64,000 nt of DNA from Ignavibacteriota bacterium (GTDB lineage Bacteria; Bacteroidota; Ignavibacteria; Ignavibacteriales; Ignavibacteriaceae). Every line of letters starts with the position of its first letter. Positions within the stretch are counted from its first letter, which is position 1. The position numbers and the translations under genes were made by a program. Of this stretch, positions 56,411 through 64,000 are shown piece by piece. The notes beneath the pieces were generated by a model, which saw nothing but the letters and a program-made list of their open reading frames with translations, made no database searches and had not been told where the DNA came from. The stretch lies in contig CP053446.1 in assembly GCA_013285405.1 (NCBI GenBank), positions 186,001 to 250,000 of the forward strand, given 5' to 3'.

Positions 56411-56448
56411 TGTCATTGCGATCCGGCAGCTACCGGATCGCAATGACA
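56411..56448. repeat. Perfect REP-like palindrome
   Basis: TGTCATTGCGATCCGG and CCGGATCGCAATGACA are 16-base perfect arms with a 6-base loop, between the amidotransferase and the next cluster gene. Related copies are near 30325 and 31703. Confidence 0.85.
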
Positions 56449-56462
56449 GCATAAAGAGAAAT

Positions 56463-57641
56463 ATGATACCAGAACTACGCAAAAAATTCAACCAGGAATT
56501 CACTCAAAAAAAGTATGATGCTTTCCTTAAAGACATTAATACTTCATTAAAGTATCCGTCTGACTTTCGTATTTCTGAAACTCCCCTTTTCTTAAGTGAT
56601 GAACTCATAGCAAAACTTTTGAAAGCCTGCAACGAACTCTGCATGCAAGTAACGAGTTCTGAATTCAAGGTGAAGATGAGAGACGCTGTTCCTCCACATC
56701 TGAATATTCCGGGAGAAACTGACCATCCTGAATTATTTGTTTTTGATTTTGCAATCTGCAAAAATGAAAAAGATGGATTTTATCCGAAGCTGATTGAGCT
56801 TCAGGGATTTCCGACTCTGTATGGATATCAATATTTCCTCGAAAGAAAAATCAGAAATCATTTTGATATTCCTGAAAACTTTACAACATACTTCAACGGA
56901 ATTACACCAGAGAAATATATTGAAATGCTTCGCGAAGTAATCGTTGCTGATGCTGATCCTGCAAATGTTATTTTACTGGAAATAGAACCTGAGAAACAAA
57001 AAACGAGAATTGATTTCGCTGCAACAGAAAAGTTAATTGGTGTTAGTGAAGTCTGTATATCAGATTTGATCAAACGTGGGAATAAATTGTTCTACAAAAA
57101 AAATAAAAAAGAAATTCCGATTGAAAGAATCTACAACCGCGTAATATTTGATGAACTCAGCAGGACCGAAAAGAATTTCAATTTTGATTTGCAAGAAGAA
57201 CTGAACGTTACCTGGGTTCCTCACCCGAACTGGTTTTATAAAATAAGCAAGTATTCACTGCCGGTACTTAAAGGTGAGTACGTTCCGAAATGTTTTTACC
57301 TGCGTAATCTCACTACTTATCCTGCTGATCTGGAAAATTATGTTTTAAAACCGCTCTTCTCTTTTGCCGGACTCGGAGTTAAAGTTGATGTAACAAAACA
57401 AATGCTCGATGAAATAAAAGATCCTGAAAATTATATTCTGCAGGAAAAAGTTGAATACGCTCCGTTGATTGAAACTCCCGACGAAAAAGCCAAAGTTGAA
57501 ATAAGGATGATGTATTTGTATGATAAAGTACCAATACTTGTCAATAATTTAATAAGACAAAGTAAAGGAAAGATGATGGGAGTTGATTTCAATAAAAACA
57601 AAACCTGGGTTGGCGGCAGTGCCGCGCTGCATAAAATGTAG
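56463..57641 (+). CDS. ATP-grasp-like protein of unknown function
   Basis: The 392-residue protein has an N-terminal region without known motifs (ELFVFDFAICKNEKDGFYPKLIELQGFPTLYG) and a C-terminal ATP-grasp-like half: NYVLKPLFSFAGLGVKVDV, ILQEKVEYAPLIETPDEKAKVEIRMMYLYD and NLIRQSKGKMMGVDF. The glycine-rich loop and the acidic metal region suggest ATP binding. I do not know the family name. It is the fourth gene of the cluster and is followed by a terminator-like hairpin. Confidence 0.7.
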   Translation: MIPELRKKFNQEFTQKKYDAFLKDINTSLKYPSDFRISETPLFLSDELIAKLLKACNELCMQVTSSEFKVKMRDAVPPHLNIPGETDHPELFVFDFAICKNEKDGFYPKLIELQGFPTLYGYQYFLERKIRNHFDIPENFTTYFNGITPEKYIEMLREVIVADADPANVILLEIEPEKQKTRIDFAATEKLIGVSEVCISDLIKRGNKLFYKKNKKEIPIERIYNRVIFDELSRTEKNFNFDLQEELNVTWVPHPNWFYKISKYSLPVLKGEYVPKCFYLRNLTTYPADLENYVLKPLFSFAGLGVKVDVTKQMLDEIKDPENYILQEKVEYAPLIETPDEKAKVEIRMMYLYDKVPILVNNLIRQSKGKMMGVDFNKNKTWVGGSAALHKM

Positions 57642-57654
57642 TTGTGTGAATTAC

Positions 57655-57705
57655 ACAAACTCAATTCCTCAGAGTGTTATTTTGCTGTAAAGGAATTGGG
57701 TTTGT
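57655..57705 (+). terminator. Terminator-like hairpin after the cluster
   Basis: ACAAACTCAATTCCT (57655-57669) pairs with AGGAATTGGGTTTGT (57691-57705) over 15 positions with one G-T wobble, followed by TTCTA. The T run is short, so termination may be weak. The loop is 21 bases. Confidence 0.5.
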
Positions 57706-57825
57706 TTCTATCCTTCATCTTCCAAATCAATTTATTATATTTACACACAAATCTCCGGCTATTCTGTTTGTTTTTTCTATTACACCAGACGGAATATTTA
57801 TTCACAGGATTTTTAATTCAATAAA

Positions 57826-60800
57826 ATGTTAAAATTTGATTTTCACATATCAAAAGCGGCAAGAGAAAAATACGAGCTTGAGCAATCGCTATTCTCGGTT
57901 ACCGGAAAAGTAATTCTTGCAGATTATCAGCAGTCACGGATTCTTTCGGAAAAAATAAATTCAAAAAGAAGAGAAGAAGGAAATGACCAATTCGTGACCG
58001 CGGGACAGATAAATGCACTCGGTTTGCTTCACGAAATATTCCATTTATTAATGAGAAAGTATGAAGAAAGTGACAATCCCGGAGTTTTCGGAAAAGCAAT
58101 CATACATCTAAAAAACGAAATCAGTGAAACCGGATTTGAAAAAACTATTCTGGCATTTGTTGAAGAATTCCCTCCACTGTCAGTCTATAATAAAATAATT
58201 ACTTCCGAAGAATATTTGAGAAGGAACACTTCGGGTAAACCAAATAAAGAAATTATTCTTGAGGAAATAATTCTTCTTTATATGGAAAACAGTAATCCTG
58301 CTGCTTCAAATCTTCGTGAATTGTATGCTGATGATAATCTTTCTCTTAAAACAAATTACAAACAGTTGATTGAAAAAACAGAAAAGTTTTTTGATAATGA
58401 AATTCCAACAAGACTGGGTGGACTTCCTCTCTTCAAACTTTTGCGAAAACCGATTTCATCAAATCCGTTTGATCTTGAAAAGCAGCTTGATTTTGTCAGA
58501 ACTGAATGGGGTGCATATCTGGGTGATGATCTTCTAAACAGACTTCTCCGCGGAGTTGATCTTATCAGGGAAGATTACAAACTATTCGTGCCTCACGGAG
58601 GCGGCGAAAAAGGAACTCCTCCCGTACCAACTTATGATGAAGATCTTGAAAGATTAAGAATAATCAGGGATAAACTTTCTGCAGAGAAAAAACTTTCAGA
58701 AGATGAAAGACGATTTTATCTCGAGTATGAAAAATTCACTGAAGACGTTGGCTGGATCCCGGAAGTTGTGATGATAGCAAAGAATGTTTACGTGTGGCTG
58801 CATCAGCTTTCAATTAAATATAAAAGAGAAATTAAAAAACTCGATCAGATTCCCGATGAAGAACTTGATCAGCTTGCAAGATGGAATTTTAATGCTCTTT
58901 GGTTAATCGGAATCTGGGAGCGTAGTTCGGCTTCACAAAAAATAAAACATCTGACAGGAAACATCTCCGCAGTTTCGTCCGCGTACTCACTATATGATTA
59001 TGTTATTGCAGAAGAACTTGGCGGCGAGCGGGCATTTCAGAATTTAAAAGACAGATCATGGGTGCGTGGAATCAGAATGGCAAGTGACATGGTTCCAAAC
59101 CACATGGGAATATTTTCAAAATGGGTAATAGATAAACCAGATTATTTTCTTCAGAGAAATGAACCACCCTATCCAAATTATACCTTCAATGGACAGAATC
59201 TTTCTGAAGATGACAGAGTTGAAATCAGAATTGAAGATCAGTATTACAGCCGAAAGGATGCGGCTGTGGTTTTTCAAAGAAGAGACAGATATACAGGTTC
59301 GGTAAAATATATTTATCATGGCAATGATGGAACAAATATGCCATGGAATGACACCGCACAATTAAATCTTTTGAATCCTGAAGTTCGCGAATCACTGATT
59401 CAAACGATTATGCACGTAGCAAGAAAAACTCCGATCATCCGATTCGATGCAGCGATGACTCTTGCAAAAAAACATTATCAACGACTTTGGTTTCCTGCAC
59501 CCGGTTCCGGTGGCGCAATTCCATCAAGAACAGATTATTCGATGACGATTGAAGAGTTCAATCGGATTATGCCAAATGAATTCTGGAGAGAAGTTGTTGA
59601 TAGAATAAATTCAACTATGCCTAATGTTCTTCTGCTTGCTGAAGCATTCTGGCTGATGGAAAGTTATTTTGTCCGAACCCTCGGGATGCATCGAGTTTAC
59701 AACAGTGCTTTTATGCATATGATGATGAAAGAAGAAAATGAAAAGTACCGGCAATTGATTATTAACACGCTTGAATTTAATCCGGAAATTCTGAAACGAT
59801 ATGTAAATTTTATGAGTAATCCCGATGAGGAAACGGCTATAAATCAATTCGGTAAAGGTGATAAATATTTTGGAGTTGCTGTAATGATGCTTACTATGCC
59901 CGGTTTACCGATGTTTGGTCACGGACAGATTGAAGGATTCTCAGAAAAATATGGGATGGAGTATAAGCAATCATATTATAAAGAAAACGCAGATGAACAT
60001 CTTGTCTGGAGACATACTAAAGAATTATTTCCATTAATGAAGATGCGGTATCTTTTCAACCAGGTAGAAAATTTTGAGTTGTATGATTTTCTTGATAAGC
60101 ATGGTGATGTTAATAATAGTGTTTATGCATTTAGCAACAAGTCAGGAAACGATTCAGCTCTGGTTCTTTACAACAATTCATATTTTGAAACTGAAGGAAG
60201 TATTATCTTTTCACATCCAAAAATGATATCAGGTAATGGAGGAATGAAAAGACCACATCATATAGCAGAATTGCTCAACTTCAAATCTTCAAAAGAATAC
60301 TATTACATATATACAGATCACAGAACTCAACTTCAGTTTCTGTTATCAGGGAAAGAAATTGCTGAACAGGGATTTAAAATTCATTTGTTCGGATATCAGT
60401 ACAGAGTTTGTCTGCAATTTCAAGAGATCTATGATGCTGAAAGAAAATTTGAAAAGCTATATACTCTTCTGAACGGAAAGGGAGTAACTTCGGTTGATGA
60501 AGCTTTGAAGGAAATGGAATTGCTTCCGCTTCATTTGAAGTATGAAAATTTCTTTTCTTACGATAACATGGAAAAAATAAGAATTTATCTTCTTCACAAA
60601 CCTGATAAGAAAAAGAAAGATGAAGCTGTTGCATTGCCGGGTAAAATGGATAAAGAGCTTGATAATCTTGTAACTGAATTCAGTAATTACTTCGATAGTA
60701 AAACTAAACCGGATAAAGTGAAAAAGAATTTTCAGAAAGATCTTTCAAACAGCAGGAATTTCTTTCAACTATGGATTGCTCAGAACAATCGAAAAAATGC

Positions 60801-61515
60801 AGCTAAATGGATGAAAAGTTGTGATGAAATTCTTCCGGTGAACAGTAAAATTGAAAAAAGGAAAGAGTATTTAACTTTCGTTAATGTATTGCTGCTGAAA
60901 CAACTCTTCGTTAAAAAGTCCGATCATCAAAAAATAAAAAAACTCTTTGACGAACTTTTATTTTCAAAACCAATTAAAAATCTTTTTCAAAAGCAGGTTA
61001 ACGGTTCTAGTTTTCATCTGACAACAGAACTTATTAAAGTTTTAATATCATCTTTCCTGTTCGAAAAGCAAAAACGAATTGTATCACCAGACGACAAAAA
61101 GACAAAAGTGACAGTTAAATCTGACCTGAACAAAAACAATTTTCTGCCTTTGATTAAAGTATTGCTTGGCGAGAATATTGTTCATAATTTTCTTCGTGTA
61201 AATGAGTTTGAAGGTAAAACATATTTTAATAAGGAAAATTTTGAGGAACTTGCAAAGTGGATACTTTTATTTCATCTGTTAGCTTTACAATCGAATTTAA
61301 ACGATAATAAAGATAACAGCAGCAAGTTTAAAAAATCAGAGATCGAAAAAGAAATAATCAAAAATGTAAAAGATAATTTTGAAAAATATAATGAGCTTAT
61401 AGCTAAAGCTGATGCAAACGGTTATGATTTTATCAAATTCAAATCTGAATTAGATAAAGCGCCGGACGAAAATGAAAAAGTAAAGAAACCAACTAAAAAA
61501 AGGAACAAGAAATGA
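57826..61515 (+). CDS. Large GH13 (alpha-amylase family) glycosidase-like protein
   Basis: The 1229-residue protein has a central GH13 barrel: GIRMASDMVPNHMG, the nucleophile D541 (IIRFDAAMTL), the acid-base E606 (LLLAEAFWLME) and D667 in SNPDEETA, where the usual His-Asp is Pro-Asp. It lacks a signal peptide. Residues about 1-400 and 860-1229 are helical or charged and unrecognised; the N-terminal part is similar to no family I know. A cytoplasmic maltose, glycogen or trehalose-related role is possible. The next gene overlaps its stop by four bases (ATGA). Confidence 0.85.
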   Translation: MLKFDFHISKAAREKYELEQSLFSVTGKVILADYQQSRILSEKINSKRREEGNDQFVTAGQINALGLLHEIFHLLMRKYEESDNPGVFGKAIIHLKNEISETGFEKTILAFVEEFPPLSVYNKIITSEEYLRRNTSGKPNKEIILEEIILLYMENSNPAASNLRELYADDNLSLKTNYKQLIEKTEKFFDNEIPTRLGGLPLFKLLRKPISSNPFDLEKQLDFVRTEWGAYLGDDLLNRLLRGVDLIREDYKLFVPHGGGEKGTPPVPTYDEDLERLRIIRDKLSAEKKLSEDERRFYLEYEKFTEDVGWIPEVVMIAKNVYVWLHQLSIKYKREIKKLDQIPDEELDQLARWNFNALWLIGIWERSSASQKIKHLTGNISAVSSAYSLYDYVIAEELGGERAFQNLKDRSWVRGIRMASDMVPNHMGIFSKWVIDKPDYFLQRNEPPYPNYTFNGQNLSEDDRVEIRIEDQYYSRKDAAVVFQRRDRYTGSVKYIYHGNDGTNMPWNDTAQLNLLNPEVRESLIQTIMHVARKTPIIRFDAAMTLAKKHYQRLWFPAPGSGGAIPSRTDYSMTIEEFNRIMPNEFWREVVDRINSTMPNVLLLAEAFWLMESYFVRTLGMHRVYNSAFMHMMMKEENEKYRQLIINTLEFNPEILKRYVNFMSNPDEETAINQFGKGDKYFGVAVMMLTMPGLPMFGHGQIEGFSEKYGMEYKQSYYKENADEHLVWRHTKELFPLMKMRYLFNQVENFELYDFLDKHGDVNNSVYAFSNKSGNDSALVLYNNSYFETEGSIIFSHPKMISGNGGMKRPHHIAELLNFKSSKEYYYIYTDHRTQLQFLLSGKEIAEQGFKIHLFGYQYRVCLQFQEIYDAERKFEKLYTLLNGKGVTSVDEALKEMELLPLHLKYENFFSYDNMEKIRIYLLHKPDKKKKDEAVALPGKMDKELDNLVTEFSNYFDSKTKPDKVKKNFQKDLSNSRNFFQLWIAQNNRKNAAKWMKSCDEILPVNSKIEKRKEYLTFVNVLLLKQLFVKKSDHQKIKKLFDELLFSKPIKNLFQKQVNGSSFHLTTELIKVLISSFLFEKQKRIVSPDDKKTKVTVKSDLNKNNFLPLIKVLLGENIVHNFLRVNEFEGKTYFNKENFEELAKWILLFHLLALQSNLNDNKDNSSKFKKSEIEKEIIKNVKDNFEKYNELIAKADANGYDFIKFKSELDKAPDENEKVKKPTKKRNKK

Positions 61516-62951
61516 AAAAGAATTTTTTGTGGGTGTGTATTTTAATTTGCATATCAGCTTTGAATATCAATGCTCAGTTTACTCAGCAGAATGCATTTCC
61601 TAATCTGTCATTCAACAGCCCAATATTTTTAACTGATGCAGGTGATAGTACCAACAGAATTTTTATCGTTGAACAATCAGGAAGAATCAAAGTATTTCCA
61701 AATTCATCCACCAGTTCTTCAGCAAAAGTATTTTTGAATATTACCGACAGAGTTACATCAGGTGGTGAGATGGGTTTATTAGGATTAGCATTTCATCCTG
61801 ATTATAAAAACAATGGTTACTTTTATGTGAATTATACAACGGATGATCCGAATTTGAGAACAGTAATTTCACGTTTTCAGGTTACAAGCAACCCTGATTC
61901 AGCCGATAAGAACAGTGAGTTTGAAATTTTAACATTCAATCAGCCTTACCAGAATCATAATGGCGGATGGATTGGATTTGGACCAAATGATGGCTATCTG
62001 TATATCGCAGCAGGTGATGGCGGCTCTGGTAATGATCCTGATAATAATGGTCAGAGAATAAATACTATGCTGGGAAAAATTTTACGAATTGATGTAGATG
62101 GCGGAACTCCTTATGCTGTTCCGCAGACAAATCCATTTTATGACTCCACTAATGTAAATATTAAAAAAGAAATTTATGCATGGGGTATGCGAAATCCGTG
62201 GCGCTGCAGCTTTGATCCTGAAACCGGCTGGCTTTGGGCTGGCGATGTTGGTCAATATGCCTGGGAAGAAATTGATATAATCGAAAATGGAAAAAATTAC
62301 GGCTGGCGCTGTTATGAAGGTAATCATACAAATATTATGTCAGGTTGTAATTATCCTGAATATATTTTCCCTATATGGGAATATGATCATAGTCCTGAAT
62401 GTTCAATTACCGGCGGTTATGTTTACAGAGGTTCTACTGTCCCGGAACTTGAAGGAAAATATATTTATGGAGATTATTGCTCAAATAAAATCTGGGCATT
62501 GACTTATGATGGAATTAATCCAGCAACAAATCAATTATTGTTGACTACTTCCGGTGGACTTGGTTCTTTCGGTGTTGATGAAAATAAAGAACTTTACTGG
62601 ACATCTTTTAATGGAAAAATTTATCGTTTTGTGCCAACAGTTACTTCGGTTGAAAATCAAATTAATCCTACTGAATATTCACTTGAACAGAATTATCCAA
62701 ATCCATTCAACCCAACCACAATAATAAAGTATAATCTTCCTGAAGAGAGTGAAGTAACAATCCGTATTTATGATTCAATCGGGAAGGAAATTGATTCAAT
62801 CACAGCCGGTATTCAACAGAAAGGTTCATATCAAAAAACCTGGAATGCAGAAAAATTTTCTTCCGGAGTTTATTTCGTTAAGATGACAGCAAAATCGCTT
62901 TCATCAAACAAAACATATTCTAAAGTAATCAAGATGTTATTTATGAAATAG
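61512..62951 (+). CDS. T9SS-exported PQQ sugar dehydrogenase-like protein
   Basis: The 479-residue protein has a signal peptide (FLWVCILICISALNINAQ) and a six-bladed soluble glucose-dehydrogenase fold: GEMGLLGLAFHPDYKNNGYFYVNYT, HNGGWIGFGPNDGYLYIAAGDGGSGNDP, YAWGMRNPWRCSFD and WAGDVGQYAWEEIDII. A T9SS sorting domain (LEQNYPNPFNPTTIIKY to IKMLFMK) ends it. YliI-type relatives bind PQQ and oxidise aldoses; cofactor binding here is inferred. It is translationally coupled to the GH13 gene. Confidence 0.9.
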   Translation: MKKNFLWVCILICISALNINAQFTQQNAFPNLSFNSPIFLTDAGDSTNRIFIVEQSGRIKVFPNSSTSSSAKVFLNITDRVTSGGEMGLLGLAFHPDYKNNGYFYVNYTTDDPNLRTVISRFQVTSNPDSADKNSEFEILTFNQPYQNHNGGWIGFGPNDGYLYIAAGDGGSGNDPDNNGQRINTMLGKILRIDVDGGTPYAVPQTNPFYDSTNVNIKKEIYAWGMRNPWRCSFDPETGWLWAGDVGQYAWEEIDIIENGKNYGWRCYEGNHTNIMSGCNYPEYIFPIWEYDHSPECSITGGYVYRGSTVPELEGKYIYGDYCSNKIWALTYDGINPATNQLLLTTSGGLGSFGVDENKELYWTSFNGKIYRFVPTVTSVENQINPTEYSLEQNYPNPFNPTTIIKYNLPEESEVTIRIYDSIGKEIDSITAGIQQKGSYQKTWNAEKFSSGVYFVKMTAKSLSSNKTYSKVIKMLFMK

Positions 62952-62982
62952 AAAAAACTTTTAAAATCTATTTTTGTTTTTT

Positions 62983-63006
62983 GGCGATCTTTAGATCGCC
63001 TTTTTT
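62983..63006 (+). terminator. Rho-independent terminator after the sugar-dehydrogenase-like gene
   Basis: GGCGATCT and AGATCGCC form an 8-base-pair stem with a TT loop, followed by six T. Confidence 0.88.
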
Positions 63007-63041
63007 ATTTGTATCTTTAACAATAAAATTTTACCGGGAAA

Positions 63042-63848
63042 ATGAAAATCTCAAATCACTTTTTAATCTTTGCTGTTTTGATACAATGTTGCTGCTCTTT
63101 TGCACAAACCTCAGAAACAAAAGATGACTTAAAAAAATTTTATGAACAATACAATGTCGCTGGTTCTTTTGTTCTTTATGATCAGAATAATGATGAATAT
63201 ATTTTTTATAATGAGTCCCAATTTACAACTCCATTTACTCCAGCCTCAACTTTTAAGATTTGTAATTCATTAATTGGTTTGGAAACAGGAGTTATAGAAG
63301 ACGAAAATTATGTATTACCCTGGGATAGTTTGATGCGACGAATACCTGCGTGGAATCAGGATCAGGATTTAAAAACTGCATTCAAAAATTCAACTGTCTG
63401 GTACTACCAGGAACTCGCCAGAAGAGTTGGCGGTGAGCGAATGAAATACTGGTTAGATAAAACTGAGTACGGAAATACTGATACATCAGGTGGAATTGAT
63501 CAGTTCTGGTTGACAGGTGGACTTCGGGTTTCTCCCGAACAGCAGATCTATTTTTTAAGAAAACTTCACGATAATAAGCTTCCCTTCTCTCAGCGATCCA
63601 TTGATATAGTTAAAAAAATAATGATAACAAAAGAAACTCATGATTATATTGTTCGCGCAAAAACAGGCTGGGGTGATCAGGATAAATTAAATATTGGCTG
63701 GTATGTTGGTTATGTCGAGACAAAAGGCAATGTCTATTATTTTGCTAATTGTATCCAGTCATCCGATGACGATAATCCTGATTTTGCTAAAGCGAGAATT
63801 GAAATAGTTTACCGAATACTCGAAGAATTAAATTTGATTAGTAACTAA
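63042..63848 (+). CDS. Class D (OXA-type) beta-lactamase
   Basis: The 268-residue protein has a signal peptide and all class D motifs: S69-T-F-K72 (PASTFKICN), S117-T-V119, Y143-G-N145, W156 (QFWLTGG) and K207-T-G209 (RAKTGWG). The carbamylated lysine K72 and the nucleophile S69 are present. It should hydrolyse beta-lactams in the periplasm, but which ones cannot be told. It is not next to any transposon or resistance gene, so it looks like an intrinsic chromosomal gene. Confidence 0.92.
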   Translation: MKISNHFLIFAVLIQCCCSFAQTSETKDDLKKFYEQYNVAGSFVLYDQNNDEYIFYNESQFTTPFTPASTFKICNSLIGLETGVIEDENYVLPWDSLMRRIPAWNQDQDLKTAFKNSTVWYYQELARRVGGERMKYWLDKTEYGNTDTSGGIDQFWLTGGLRVSPEQQIYFLRKLHDNKLPFSQRSIDIVKKIMITKETHDYIVRAKTGWGDQDKLNIGWYVGYVETKGNVYYFANCIQSSDDDNPDFAKARIEIVYRILEELNLISN

Positions 63849-63864
63849 ATAAATTACTATTATT

Positions 63865-64000
63865 ATGTACGAGTATAAGACAAATGGATTCTTTGCACAG
63901 GTTACTGGTAAGATGGAGAACATCTGCCAAGAAGAATTAATTGAGCTTGGTGCAAAAGAAACAGAAGTCGCATATAAAGGAGTTTATTTCAAAGCCGATC
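63865..64000 (+). CDS. rlmL: 23S rRNA methyltransferase RlmL-like, N-terminus only
   Basis: From ATG 63865 the frame reads YEYKTNGFFAQVTGKMENIC and ELIELGAKETEVAYKGVYFKAD up to the right edge (45 codons). This is the THUMP-bearing N-terminus of RlmL/COG0116 methyltransferases. The catalytic part lies beyond the window, so the assignment rests on this short piece. Confidence 0.65.
   Translation, partial: MYEYKTNGFFAQVTGKMENICQEELIELGAKETEVAYKGVYFKAD

Overview
The window is AT-rich bacterial chromosome and most likely comes from the Ignavibacteria (Bacteroidota/Chlorobi group). The basis is the repeated C-terminal type IX secretion (T9SS) sorting domain with the core QNYPNPFNPTT on eight complete proteins (a ninth, at the left edge, is cut before its C-terminus), a T9SS plug protein, an LptD-type outer-membrane protein, and Bacteroidota-style promoters. 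The species assignment is an inference. No rRNA, tRNA, CRISPR array, IS transposase or phage gene was seen.

Layout. 1-5 kb (minus strand): a cut-off FG-GAP secreted protein, then sucC and pruA. 5-12 kb: a long-chain acyl-CoA synthetase, an inositol-phosphatase family enzyme, and a two-gene operon of secreted proteins. 12-21.6 kb (plus strand): a housekeeping run of lon, msrC, dnaX, cmk, rpsA, mtaB and a small membrane protein. 21.5-35.4 kb (minus strand): secreted T9SS cargo, a NYN nuclease-like protein, lptD, a ROK sugar kinase, a lipoprotein, a Gfo/Idh/MocA oxidoreductase, a tandem repeat and the T9SS plug protein. 35.4-38.5 kb: a small accessory island with two toxin-antitoxin pairs, a membrane protein, a broken lipoprotein gene and several repeats. 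38.5-52.8 kb (minus strand): the pntAa-pntAb-pntB transhydrogenase operon, a secreted propeller protein, aguA and aguB with a four-helix-bundle element between them, a YwqK-repeat protein, a DUF1684 lipoprotein, mutS and another secreted FG-GAP protein. 53.3-64 kb (plus strand): a four-gene amidoligase-like cluster (ATP-grasp, GCS2/YbdK ligase, class I glutamine amidotransferase, ATP-grasp-like protein), a large GH13 protein overlapping a secreted sugar-dehydrogenase-like protein, a class D beta-lactamase, and the start of an RlmL-type methyltransferase.

How it fits together. The T9SS cargo proteins and the plug protein belong to one export route. AguA and AguB make putrescine from agmatine. 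PruA and SucC feed proline carbon into the TCA cycle. The 53.3-57.6 kb cluster looks like a pathway that builds an unknown amide- or peptide-linked small molecule.

The two observations most worth follow-up are (i) a family of four related leader elements, each just upstream of an FG-GAP secreted protein gene, with a promoter-like start, a conserved TGGCAC-N2-TATTTA box and a hairpin that differs by compensating base changes between subfamilies, and (ii) the uncharacterised amidoligase cluster. The accessory island also shows cassette-like boundaries (GGCATAAC and GTTATGCC around gene blocks), although no integrase is present in the window.
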